DNA from: Bacillota bacterium
GTDB taxonomy: Bacteria; Bacillota; Clostridia; Lachnospirales; Cellulosilyticaceae
Direction: 5' to 3'
NCBI GenBank assembly: GCA_023457875.1
Contig: JAEXBC010000354.1
Coordinates: 1 to 11,009 of the forward strand
DNA length: 11,009 bases
Shown here: positions 1 to 7,084 of the stretch, piece by piece
How the letters are laid out: each line of letters starts with the position of its first letter
How positions within the stretch are numbered: position 1 is the stretch's first letter
The notes under the pieces: generated by a model
The model's database searches: none
What the model was told of the DNA's origin: nothing
What the model saw: the letters and a program-made list of their open reading frames with translations, nothing else
Made by a program: the position numbers and the translations under genes

Positions 1-747
1 GCAGATAGCATTATAGATATTAATAATCGTTGGAAAAACCGTTCAAAAATAGTGTACGAGGTCATAAAAAAATATGATTGTGATGTGATTGGCCTGCAGG
101 AAGTAACAGATAGGATGTTTGAGGATATTCATGACAATCTAACAGCCTATCAAATTATCGGTGAAGGAAGAAGCAGAAAATATTTTAACGAAAGAAATAA
201 TATTGCAGCTAAAAAAGAGTATAGCTTATCTGAGAGAAGTACCTTTTGGCTTTCCAGTACACCAGAAAAAGTAGGAAGCTCTATTTGGTATTCTCTATTT
301 CCACGTATTTGTACGACAGCTATTGTTGGGTTTAATAACGGAATCAACGTAAGAATATATAATACCCATCTAGATTGCCTTTTACCTTATGCAAGAGAAT
401 ATGGACTGAAGAAGATTTTGCAGTATATACAGGAGCAATATGAAAAGGAAAAGTTACCTTGCATTTTAATGGGAGATTTTAATGCAAGCCCAAAGAGTAA
501 ACTTATAAACGGGTTGTCTACTGGTATGTATAATGACAGACACCTTGTCGCTGTTCAAGACTCTAAAAAGGAATTATACAATGAAGCAACGATGGGACAT
601 TTCAAAGGGAAAACATCAGGAATGCATATAGACTATATTTTTGTGTCAGAGGAATTTGATATTAAGGATGTGGAGATTGTGAGATATAATCAAAAAGGAA
701 AATATCCTTCAGATCACTATCCCATTGTTACAGAATTAGGGTTATAA
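1..747 (+). CDS. Endonuclease/exonuclease/phosphatase family hydrolase, 5' end cut off by the window
   Basis: The reading frame is open from base 1 (248 residues visible), so the GTG at 52 is internal and the real start lies just outside the window. Metal-dependent phosphodiesterase/phosphatase of the EEP (exonuclease III/DNase I-like) fold. Counting from base 1, visible family motifs are an LQEV with the metal-binding Glu at about 34, NTHLD at 121-125, MGDFNA with Asp159 and Asn161, IDYIFVS around 210-216, and a C-terminal SDHYP with catalytic Asp238/His239. The N-terminal stretch (DINNRWKNR) matches the segment that usually follows a short MKIMTFN-like beta strand, so perhaps only 10-20 residues are missing. 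It resembles the small stand-alone bacterial subgroup often found near sugar genes. The substrate cannot be told. All catalytic motifs in view are intact, with no sign of decay. Confidence 0.85.
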   Translation, partial: ADSIIDINNRWKNRSKIVYEVIKKYDCDVIGLQEVTDRMFEDIHDNLTAYQIIGEGRSRKYFNERNNIAAKKEYSLSERSTFWLSSTPEKVGSSIWYSLFPRICTTAIVGFNNGINVRIYNTHLDCLLPYAREYGLKKILQYIQEQYEKEKLPCILMGDFNASPKSKLINGLSTGMYNDRHLVAVQDSKKELYNEATMGHFKGKTSGMHIDYIFVSEEFDIKDVEIVRYNQKGKYPSDHYPIVTELGL

Positions 748-754
748 TAATAAT

Positions 755-772
755 TAAAAAGCAGCCTTTTTA
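755..772 (+). terminator. Weak A/T hairpin after the EEP hydrolase gene
   Basis: TAAAAAG (755-761) and CTTTTTA (766-772) pair over 7 bp around a CAGC loop, eight bases after the stop codon. The stem is almost all A-T and the T-run lies inside it, so this is at best a weak or leaky terminator. It is immediately followed by a GGGGGTGA ribosome-binding site. Confidence 0.3.
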
Positions 773-774
773 TA

Positions 775-782
775 GGGGGTGA
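775..782 (+). promoter_or_regulatory. Strong ribosome-binding site without a standard start codon
   Basis: GGGGGTGA differs from the ideal GGAGGTGA by one base and resembles the sites of the MarR gene (AGGGGGTG at 7931) and of the iron-sulfur flavoprotein gene (GGGGGT at 9371). No ATG, GTG or TTG lies in frame downstream. The only suitably spaced candidate is ATT at 787, followed by 48 open codons. Confidence 0.5.
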
Positions 783-786
783 ATTA

Positions 787-933
787 ATTTTTAACGTAGC
801 CTTTCAAAAGTGGCTTAAGTCAAATGGTGATAAGACATATAAGCAGGCCATAGAAGCTTGGTATGATATTTTAAAAGCTAAAAAGCAAGGAAAAGGAACG
901 AGTCAAATTAAGGACGTATTCATTAATAAGTAG
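787..933 (+). CDS. Small basic protein, probable ATT start (48 aa)
   Basis: Open frame of 48 codons ending in TAG at 931-933, too short and without the usual start to be picked by standard gene callers. It is read here from ATT at 787, four bases after GGGGGTGA. The predicted peptide is Lys-rich, begins FNVAFQKWLKSNGDKTYKQA and continues as a second amphipathic segment (IEAWYDILKAKKQGKGTS) before a short tail. The composition (Trp, Tyr, Gly and no rare residue clusters) looks like real coding sequence, not random AT-rich DNA. Its stop is 10 bases before the GTG of the pentapeptide gene, which suggests co-transcription. I do not recognise the family. Alternatives are a relic that lost its ATG, or an AUU-initiated gene of the rare infC type. 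Confidence 0.45.
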   Translation: MFNVAFQKWLKSNGDKTYKQAIEAWYDILKAKKQGKGTSQIKDVFINK

Positions 934-943
934 GTGAAAAATC

Positions 944-1540
944 GTGAGTTTAGTGATTGAAAATGAAGATGAGTTTAATGATATGGTCATTAAAGACTGT
1001 ATGATAGAGAATTCAGATGCTTGTCATGTCATTTTTAATGAGGTGACTTTTAAGAACGTAACTTTTATAGAAATTGATTGGAAATCAACTCAGTTTATTC
1101 ATGTGCGCTTTGAAAACTGCGATCTTTCAAATATTAATATTGAAAAAGGGGTCTTTCACTATACAAGTTTTGAAAAGTGCAAGCTGATAGGAACACACCT
1201 CATGGAAGCTTCTATGAGGGAAGTAAGCTTTAATGAATGTCAATGCGATTATCTGGTCATTGGAGAAAGTATGCTAAAAGAAGTTGATTTTCATGAGTGC
1301 AAAATGAACCAAGCGGCTATTAGCTTGTGTAAGCTAAGTCATACAACCTTTGATCATTGCGATATGCAACTTATTGAGTTTAGTAACACTAAGTTAAAAG
1401 GAATTGACTTAAGTACTTGTATTATTGATGGAATCAGTATTAGGATAGAAGATATTAGAGGAATGAGTATATCCTATTTCCAAGCGGTGGAGTTTGCCAA
1501 GATGTTGGGGATGAATGTGGTAGAAGAAGCTGAGAACTAA
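944..1540 (+). CDS. Pentapeptide-repeat protein with a 20-residue cysteine ladder
   Basis: 198 residues, GTG start with AGGTGA at 932-937. Residues about 10-165 fit tandem pentapeptide repeats (A/C-D/N-L/F-x-x), which form a right-handed quadrilateral beta-helix of 20 residues per coil, here roughly eight coils. Cysteines fall at 19, 59, 79, 99, 119, 139 and 159, exactly one coil apart, within FENCDL, FEKCKL, FNECQC, FHECKM and FDHCDM. They occupy the small inward-facing position of the repeat. The C-terminal helix (about 172-190, SYFQAVEFAKMLGM) is a common ending of Firmicutes members of this family. Some relatives (Qnr, MfpA, McbG) mimic DNA and protect gyrase, but no feature here proves that role. 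No signal peptide, so likely cytoplasmic. Probably translated from the same message as the small ORF ahead of it. Confidence 0.8.
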   Translation: MSLVIENEDEFNDMVIKDCMIENSDACHVIFNEVTFKNVTFIEIDWKSTQFIHVRFENCDLSNINIEKGVFHYTSFEKCKLIGTHLMEASMREVSFNECQCDYLVIGESMLKEVDFHECKMNQAAISLCKLSHTTFDHCDMQLIEFSNTKLKGIDLSTCIIDGISIRIEDIRGMSISYFQAVEFAKMLGMNVVEEAEN

Positions 1541-1583
1541 GGAAAAATTTTGTTAATAGAGCTTCAAAAGTAAAAGGTTATAT

Positions 1584-1590
1584 GGGAGGA
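1584..1590 (+). promoter_or_regulatory. Ribosome-binding site that decides the ROK start
   Basis: GGGAGGA lies just inside a longer open frame that could begin at ATG 1582. Because this is the only strong site nearby, translation more likely begins at ATG 1594. The spacing is short (3-4 bases), so the ATG at 1582, preceded by AAAGG, cannot be fully excluded. Confidence 0.5.
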
Positions 1591-1593
1591 GCA

Positions 1594-2751
1594 ATGAGTA
1601 AAAAAGCTGTTGTGACAGGAAACTTAATTAAAGAAATAAATCACAAAAAAATATTGCAGTTAATTGGCAGAGGTGAGTGCTTAACAAAACTTGATATAGC
1701 ATATGCATTAAATATAAGTATTCCAACAGTAGCAACTAATATTAACGAATTAAAAAAGGCCGGCATCATTGATGAAATTGAGTCTCAAATTTATACTGGT
1801 GGCAGAAAACCAAAGGTGATTAAACTTATTCCTAATGCAAGAATATCATTAGGAGTAAGCATTACAAAGTATAGAATATCGGTCATAGGACTGAATTTAC
1901 TCAATGACATCGTCATAGATTATGAGGTGGAGTTTGAAGGGAAGGAATTCGAAGATTATATTATAAAGGCAAAAAAAGTTATTGAACAAGCCATTCAGGA
2001 AATAGGGGCTAAGCCATGTAATATTTTAGGGGTAGGGTTAGCCATACCTGGGATCATCAATAAAGAAAAGGGTATTATTGAACAATTAAACATAGGTAAT
2101 AAGATTATTGAGCTTCAAAGTATATATGATGCATTTGGATATGATGTATACATAGAAAATGAGGCGAATTTATCTCTATTAGCAGAAAAGACAATGAGTG
2201 ATGGAGAAGCAGCTCATCACTTGATTTATATTTGCATCAACGAAAGTATAAGCGGTGGCATATTTATTAATGGACAGTTATTTACTGGAACCAATGGAAG
2301 AGCAGGAAACCTGGGACAGATGCGTCTATTAGAAAAGGAAACAGGCACAGCCTATAAGGTGGAGGACTACATCTGCGCGCGTAGTTTAGTGGCTCGCTAT
2401 AAACAACGTACAGGTGAAAACATAAAAAGCTTTTTAAAGTTTGAGAAACTATTTCAGCTCAATGATAAGGTAGCCCATGAGATTTTAGAGGAAGGCATTG
2501 AAGTATTGATGATGACCATTTATAACCTGACGATGGTGCTAGATATTCAAAGGTTAATCATTGGGGGCAAGGTGGGGCGATTAATTAAAAGTCAAACCAC
2601 AGCGCTACAATTAATTGTAAATAAGTATAATGAGATGATGGAAAGGTTAGATCTAGATATCACCTTTTCAGAAATCAAAAATACCATGACAAAGGGAGCA
2701 GCGTTATTACCTCTGATGGAATTCTATAAATGTATAGAAAACGAGAAATAA
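1594..2751 (+). CDS. ROK-family (NagC/XylR-type) transcriptional regulator with degenerate kinase motifs
   Basis: 385 residues, the usual length for ROK repressors. Residues 9-62 form the N-terminal winged helix (GNLIKEINHKKILQLI, then a helix-turn-helix around IAYALNISIPTVATNINELK), followed by the TGGRKP linker at 68-73. The remainder is the ROK sugar-binding fold, with VGLAIPGIIN at 147-156 and ENEANLSLLAE at 188-198. Key residues differ from sugar kinases. The catalytic NDAN motif reads NEAN, the GE(I/L)GH motif reads GNLGQ (238-241), and the CxCGxxGCxE zinc site is missing (only Cys261 remains nearby). It is therefore a regulator without kinase activity and probably with altered or no sugar/zinc binding. 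It likely represses a carbohydrate-related operon, perhaps outside the window. A strong terminator follows. Confidence 0.85.
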   Translation: MSKKAVVTGNLIKEINHKKILQLIGRGECLTKLDIAYALNISIPTVATNINELKKAGIIDEIESQIYTGGRKPKVIKLIPNARISLGVSITKYRISVIGLNLLNDIVIDYEVEFEGKEFEDYIIKAKKVIEQAIQEIGAKPCNILGVGLAIPGIINKEKGIIEQLNIGNKIIELQSIYDAFGYDVYIENEANLSLLAEKTMSDGEAAHHLIYICINESISGGIFINGQLFTGTNGRAGNLGQMRLLEKETGTAYKVEDYICARSLVARYKQRTGENIKSFLKFEKLFQLNDKVAHEILEEGIEVLMMTIYNLTMVLDIQRLIIGGKVGRLIKSQTTALQLIVNKYNEMMERLDLDITFSEIKNTMTKGAALLPLMEFYKCIENEK

Positions 2752-2788
2752 TCTACCATTAAGTATTTACAAATAACTTTATAAAACT

Positions 2789-2826
2789 CATTAAAAAAGG
2801 ACTTGATAAAAAGTCCTTTTTTAATG
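2789..2826 (+). terminator. Perfect 16-bp hairpin terminator after the ROK gene
   Basis: CATTAAAAAAGGACTT (2789-2804) and AAGTCCTTTTTTAATG (2811-2826) are exact reverse complements around a GATAAA loop. The run of six T on the + strand and the matching A-run on the left arm allow termination in both directions. It separates the ROK transcription unit from the envelope-signalling operon. Confidence 0.85.
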
Positions 2827-2867
2827 ACAACAAGATTTATCAAGGTAGATATATACTAAATAAATAA

Positions 2868-2910
2868 TCTTAAGAAAACTTAATAGATATTGGCTAGGGG
2901 TCTTAAGAAA
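2868..2910 (+). promoter_or_regulatory. TCTTAAGAAA direct repeat pair, candidate regulator site
   Basis: TCTTAAGAAA occurs at 2868-2877 and again at 2901-2910, exactly 33 bp apart (about three helical turns), in the 130-bp gap ahead of the operon that encodes a response regulator. OmpR-family regulators usually bind direct repeats, so self-regulation by the regulator at 7085-7777 is a reasonable guess. No convincing sigma-70 -35 box is seen. A -10-like TATAGA lies at 2927-2932, as expected for an activator-dependent promoter. Confidence 0.35.
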
Positions 2911-2956
2911 TATAGGTTATGCTCATTATAGAGTAAAAAAGTGAGGAGAGGGACTA

Positions 2957-3958
2957 ATGCCAAGAAGAGATTATCAAAGCTATAATATTCTTCCAAATGA
3001 AACAGAAGATATCCAGCCAATACATAGCCAAGTACAAGAACAAGAAAGACCTCAAGGTATGCAGATGCTATCTAAAGACAGTGAAACAGATATTGTTCCA
3101 GAAAAGCAAGCGCATCAAAGTTGTGAAGAGGATATAGATAACAAAGATAAAGAAGTGAATAGTGAAGATGCAGAAAATGATATAGAAATGGCAGACACAC
3201 AGCTTGAAAGTAACCAAGACAATGAAATGGTTCAAGCATATGTAGGTGGACAAAACAATGAGATAGCCAAAGCTTATATAGGGGATCAAGGCAATGCAAT
3301 AAACAAAGCTCATATAAGTGACCAAAGTGATGAAGTCGACAAAGTCTATGTAAGTGAACAAAACAATGAAATAGGTAAAGTTCGTGTAAGTGATCAAAAT
3401 AATGAGATAGATAAAGCTTTTGTTAGTGATGAAATCAATAAACTAGGCAAAAGCAGTGTAAATGACCAAAAACATATAATAGATAAAACCAATGTATATG
3501 GTCAACCAAAGGCAATTCATTATCAAGATAAACCTAGCAAAATACAAGATGTGTCTATAGAAGACATGACCTTTGCTGAATATAAGCACAACTATTTGAG
3601 AAAAGATAGAGGCTTTATTTTAAAATGGATATTAAGATTAGCAAAGGCCATTTTGCTACTTATGCTTCTTCCCTTTTTAGCTGTGGTAGTAGGAATGATT
3701 ATAGCTATTTTCGGAGGCCTTATAGCAGTTATTGCTGCTTGTTTTGGAGCGGGTGTATTGATCATGATTACAACTAGTTTTTTTGTAACACAGATTAGTG
3801 GTACGGTGATTCTATTGGGAATTTCCTTAAGTATTACAGCTGTTTCACTGGGCTTGATATTAACCCTAATATTCGTTTTATTAGTTAAAAAGCTACTAGG
3901 ATTTGCTATTAGGCATAAGAGAATGAAAAGGGTAGTAGCTTTTAAGGAGGGAAAATAG
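2957..3958 (+). CDS. Membrane protein with eight 12-residue tandem repeats (DUF1700-like C-terminal half)
   Basis: 333 residues, ATG preceded by GAGGAGAGGG. Residues 1-215 are hydrophilic, charged and Gln/Glu/Asp-rich with no signal peptide, so presumably cytoplasmic. Residues 87-182 consist of eight 12-residue units with consensus QNNEI-x-KA-x-VSD. Residues about 220-315 hold a basic amphipathic helix (ILKWILRLAK) and three or four hydrophobic segments rich in Gly, Ala and Ile, ending in a basic tail (KRMKR). The hydrophobic half recalls the membrane part of DUF1700/HAAS proteins, which often precede DUF4097 genes, but the helical HAAS domain is not evident and this match is by eye. The next gene starts 2 bases after its stop, and the overlap of its 3' end with that gene's AAGGAGG suggests coupled expression. 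Function unknown; a role in envelope stress sensing is inference. Confidence 0.75.
   Translation: MPRRDYQSYNILPNETEDIQPIHSQVQEQERPQGMQMLSKDSETDIVPEKQAHQSCEEDIDNKDKEVNSEDAENDIEMADTQLESNQDNEMVQAYVGGQNNEIAKAYIGDQGNAINKAHISDQSDEVDKVYVSEQNNEIGKVRVSDQNNEIDKAFVSDEINKLGKSSVNDQKHIIDKTNVYGQPKAIHYQDKPSKIQDVSIEDMTFAEYKHNYLRKDRGFILKWILRLAKAILLLMLLPFLAVVVGMIIAIFGGLIAVIAACFGAGVLIMITTSFFVTQISGTVILLGISLSITAVSLGLILTLIFVLLVKKLLGFAIRHKRMKRVVAFKEGK
3215..3502 (+). repeat. Eight tandem 36-bp coding repeats
   Basis: Contiguous units translate as QDNEMVQAYVGG, QNNEIAKAYIGD, QGNAINKAHISD, QSDEVDKVYVSE, QNNEIGKVRVSD, QNNEIDKAFVSD, EINKLGKSSVND and QKHIIDKTNVYG. Conservation is clearest in units 2-6 and fades in the last two. 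The array is in frame throughout and codes for an acidic, polar, probably extended or coiled segment. Confidence 0.85.
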
Positions 3959-3960
3959 GT

Positions 3961-5190
3961 ATGAAAAAAATGTTAGTGATTCTATCTATTATGTTTTGTA
4001 TAGGGGTTATAACAAGTGCAATTCTAGCAGGATATATTTACTATAATGAATTAAAAACATATACTGATTATGACAAGCAGGATCTTAATAATAGTGCGCT
4101 GGATAATGTATATATTGACTCCGTTATTCCAATTCAAATTGAGCAGACTCAAGGAAATGGATACGTGGAGTTTTCTCAAACCTATGTAGATTTATTAGGC
4201 TTTGCTCCGCAGTATCAGCTAAATATTACAACCAAAGGAAAAGATAGTTATATTAAGCTGATACAAAAGAAAGAAATAGGATTATGGTTAGGGATGCAAG
4301 ATAATACGGCACGACTCACCATTTACCTGCCACAGAAAGCTTATGAGACACTACGTATACATAATGAAAGAGGATATTTTCAGCACTATAGTGAAGAATA
4401 CGTGCTAAGTTTAGAAAACATAGATATTGCAAATCTTAACATTGATATTCACGCAGCAGATATAAGATTAAAGGGAAACTATGATCATGTAGAGGTGGAT
4501 ATGAACAGGGGTAGTTTAGAAATGCAATCTGATAGCCCCGCTGAATTAGAGGTAGATGGTGATATTAAAACTAATTTGCTAGGTGAATACAAAAATATTT
4601 CATTAATTAATCAAAATGGTAATCGTGTTGATATTAATACAAGTAAACCCACTTATTTAAAGATAAGAGGTAATAACTTAGAGATTAAAGCTAGGGGGCA
4701 ATATGATAAAATAATGATAGACGGTTATCAGAACATGATTGATGCTAAGTCAGATAGTATTTGTAAGCTCAGTATTGAAGGAGAAAATAACAACATTACG
4801 GCAAATGGCGCATTTAAAGAAATGACTTTTGATACGAGTTCAAGTGAAATTGACCTTCAAGCTACGGTTATTCCAAGGTATATCAAAATATTTGGGGAAT
4901 ATTTGGACACGGTATCCGTAACGCTGCCTTCTAATATTCCAGGGTTTGAGGTGAAATATGCCGTTAAAGATCAATACACAAAAGATGATATGGATGAAGC
5001 GTATTACAATGAGGCATATTTATCAGAAATGGAAAAAACTATTTTTAGTGACTATTCTGTGACTCAAAATGTATCTCCAAGTGGTGAAGTGACCTATGTT
5101 TTTGGGGACGGTTCTACACCTATTTTGTTTAATTGTAATCCGCAGTTCGATTTAAAAGTAATTGACGGTGGATATAGTAGTCAAAAATAG
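3961..5190 (+). CDS. Membrane-anchored beta-rich protein, DUF4097-like putative adhesin
   Basis: 409 residues, ATG with AAGGAGG at 3944-3950. The N-terminus (MKKMLVILSIMFCIGVITSA, hydrophobic to about residue 27) is a signal anchor without a lipobox, so the bulk should face outside. Residues about 50-330 alternate short beta strands with Asn/Asp/Gly turns (for example LTIYLPQKAYETLRIHNERG, SIEGENNNITANG), the look of the DUF4097 right-handed beta-helix. The last ~80 residues are an acidic, Tyr-rich region with a FGDGSTP loop. In many Firmicutes DUF4097 proteins are encoded beside DUF1700 membrane proteins and signalling genes, as here. It may be the outer part of a sensing or envelope-homeostasis complex with the preceding membrane protein and the kinase that follows. 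The family assignment is by pattern only. Confidence 0.65.
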   Translation: MKKMLVILSIMFCIGVITSAILAGYIYYNELKTYTDYDKQDLNNSALDNVYIDSVIPIQIEQTQGNGYVEFSQTYVDLLGFAPQYQLNITTKGKDSYIKLIQKKEIGLWLGMQDNTARLTIYLPQKAYETLRIHNERGYFQHYSEEYVLSLENIDIANLNIDIHAADIRLKGNYDHVEVDMNRGSLEMQSDSPAELEVDGDIKTNLLGEYKNISLINQNGNRVDINTSKPTYLKIRGNNLEIKARGQYDKIMIDGYQNMIDAKSDSICKLSIEGENNNITANGAFKEMTFDTSSSEIDLQATVIPRYIKIFGEYLDTVSVTLPSNIPGFEVKYAVKDQYTKDDMDEAYYNEAYLSEMEKTIFSDYSVTQNVSPSGEVTYVFGDGSTPILFNCNPQFDLKVIDGGYSSQK

Positions 5191-5231
5191 ATAGTCAATA
5201 CCTAGGGTAATAGCTAAATTGATGTTTAGAG

Positions 5232-5238
5232 AAGGTGA
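5232..5238 (+). promoter_or_regulatory. Ribosome-binding site favouring a TTG start for the kinase
   Basis: AAGGTGA is placed 4 bases before TTG 5243. The in-frame ATG at 5222 has only a weak TAGGGTAA about 12 bases upstream. The TTG at 5243 is therefore the better start. Confidence 0.55.
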
Positions 5239-5242
5239 AAAG

Positions 5243-7063
5243 TTGATTAAAATTAAAAAAAATCGAAGAGCAAATGATAAAGCCCGTAATCAAGCAAACC
5301 CAAAAGCAAATAATATAGCGAATGATAAACCTTCAATCCTCAAACAAATCAAAAGCATCTACATAAAAGGAAAGGCTGCAGTCATTAAGCATTTATGGTT
5401 AGAACTTCTAGCCATAGTCATACTAGCATTAGTTGCAGCAGGCATTGTATTTTTAATCGTCTCCTCCTTCATTAATAGAACGGACATGGGAACAAAAGAA
5501 TACGTAACCTATACAGAGGGAAGAGAATATGTTGAGCGTGAGATGTTCAATATCGTAAGTCGCATCAATGAATTAAACGTACCTGAGTTAGGTGAAGACA
5601 TAGACTACGAAGAATTAGAGCAAATGCTTAGAGAACTTTACGAGGAAGAGGCTTTATACGAATTAGAAAGAATAGTTAACCCGTTAAGTAATAGTGAAAA
5701 AGAGATAATGGAGACTATTGAGAGTGATTTATTTAAAGCGCTTTATACAGAGTTAATGGAGCTAGTGAGGTCAGACAAGTGGACAAAAGTAAATGCTAAG
5801 CAAGAAATTATGAACTACTACGAGAAAAAAGGAGTTAACACAGCGCTCTTAACAGAGAAAGGGATTGCGCAAATATTATCTGATTCATTAAATAATGGAT
5901 TCTATTTGAGTGACTGTGAAACTTATTTGGTGGATGGAACGGGAAAAATTATGTATGAAGAGGGCGTGGTGGACAGCTTAAACTTGATTAAGGCCATTCA
6001 AAAAATCAATAATAGTGAAGGAGATGATAATAGTAGTAAATTTAAAGGAATTTACCCTGTCACAATAGACAATCAAGTATGTTATCTATATAATGAGTCA
6101 ACCATTGAACCCTTTTATCATACTGTTCATACTGATTTGGGAAATGTACTTGGCTTCATTGCGGCAACGGGGGTATTTATTTTGATTATCTTTAGAGTTA
6201 CCAGAGATAGGATTGCCTATATTGAATATCTCACCCAGTGTTTAGGGGAAATTTCAAAAGGAAACTTAAATTATCAAATAGAAGTGGTCGGATCTGATGA
6301 GTTAGCAGAAGTGGCGCAGTCTATTACCCATATGGAAAACGAACTACGGTATCAAATTGATGCACAAATTCAAATAGAAAAAAGCAAGAATGAATTGGTT
6401 ACAAATGTAGCCCACGACCTTAGAACACCACTCACCTCTATCATTGGTTATATTGGCCTTGTAAAGGATAAGGCTTATGGCTCCCAGGAGGATGCCCAAA
6501 AGTACTTAGAGGTGGCATACAATAAGGCTGAAAATCTTAAGGTGATTATAGGCGACTTATTTGAATTAACAAAACTTCATCAACGTGCGGTAAAATTAAA
6601 AAAAGAAGTTATTTCTTTGGGAAATTTACTTAATCAATTAACGGAAGAATTGATGCCACTTGCCAATGAACGAAATATAGAGATTGAAAGGTATATAGAT
6701 GCCAATGGGACTCAAGCTGAAGTAGATATTCCCAAAATAACAAGGGTATTTGAGAATTTAATAGAGAATGCGATTAAGTATTGTCCCAAGGATGAAACGA
6801 TTTATATTGAATTACGTGCACGAGAGGATATGATTTATGTAGCAGTAAGCAATCCCTTTGAGAATATTACCGAAGAGGAAGTTTTAAAATTCTTTGAACG
6901 TTTTTATCGGGGAGACAAATCTAGAAATAGTCTAGCTGGAGGTAGTGGTTTAGGACTTGCTATCGCAAAAAATATTGTAGAGCTGCATGGGGGGCAGATT
7001 ACTGCAAATATCAATAAAGATTTAATTAGTTTTAAGGTGACTTTACAAAAGCAAGGTCAATAA
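5243..7063 (+). CDS. Two-component sensor histidine kinase (VanS-like, HAMP)
   Basis: 606 residues from TTG 5243 (614 if extended to 5219). An Asn/Ala/Lys-rich basic cytoplasmic tail (1-45) precedes TM1 (about 51-77). An acidic, mostly helical extracytoplasmic sensor domain (78-298) follows, then TM2 (about 301-318) and HAMP (319-372). The HisKA H-box NVAHDLRTPLTSIIGY carries the phosphorylated His391. The ATPase domain has the N-box FENLIENAIKY (503-513), F-box FFERFYRGDKSR (550-561) and G2-box GGSGLGLAIAK (566-576). The G1 Asp-x-Gly-x-Gly is not conserved and reads VSNPFENI, as in some other Firmicutes kinases. It should phosphorylate the regulator encoded 21 bp downstream. The ligand is unknown; the two preceding envelope proteins are natural candidates for modulating it. 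Confidence 0.9.
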   Translation: MIKIKKNRRANDKARNQANPKANNIANDKPSILKQIKSIYIKGKAAVIKHLWLELLAIVILALVAAGIVFLIVSSFINRTDMGTKEYVTYTEGREYVEREMFNIVSRINELNVPELGEDIDYEELEQMLRELYEEEALYELERIVNPLSNSEKEIMETIESDLFKALYTELMELVRSDKWTKVNAKQEIMNYYEKKGVNTALLTEKGIAQILSDSLNNGFYLSDCETYLVDGTGKIMYEEGVVDSLNLIKAIQKINNSEGDDNSSKFKGIYPVTIDNQVCYLYNESTIEPFYHTVHTDLGNVLGFIAATGVFILIIFRVTRDRIAYIEYLTQCLGEISKGNLNYQIEVVGSDELAEVAQSITHMENELRYQIDAQIQIEKSKNELVTNVAHDLRTPLTSIIGYIGLVKDKAYGSQEDAQKYLEVAYNKAENLKVIIGDLFELTKLHQRAVKLKKEVISLGNLLNQLTEELMPLANERNIEIERYIDANGTQAEVDIPKITRVFENLIENAIKYCPKDETIYIELRAREDMIYVAVSNPFENITEEEVLKFFERFYRGDKSRNSLAGGSGLGLAIAKNIVELHGGQITANINKDLISFKVTLQKQGQ

Positions 7064-7084
7064 TACTGCTATTGAGGTGAGAAA

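Noticed and set aside
743..748. Perfect TATAAT as a promoter for the small ORF and pentapeptide gene
   Set aside because: No -35-like hexamer at 16-19 bp upstream and no extended -10. In this AT-rich DNA a single hexamer is weak evidence.
1594..2751. ROK protein as a glucokinase
   Set aside because: It has an N-terminal helix-turn-helix and lacks the catalytic Asp and the zinc-binding cysteines of ROK kinases.
3068..3397. Antisense open frames (3068-3397 and 3072-3299) over the repeat region
   Set aside because: They mirror the 36-bp coding repeats on the + strand, have skewed hydrophobic composition and lack ribosome sites. They are shadows.
3215..3502. 36-bp periodic array as a CRISPR
   Set aside because: Units are contiguous, with no spacers, diverge gradually, and keep an amino-acid pattern in frame. 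It is a coding repeat.
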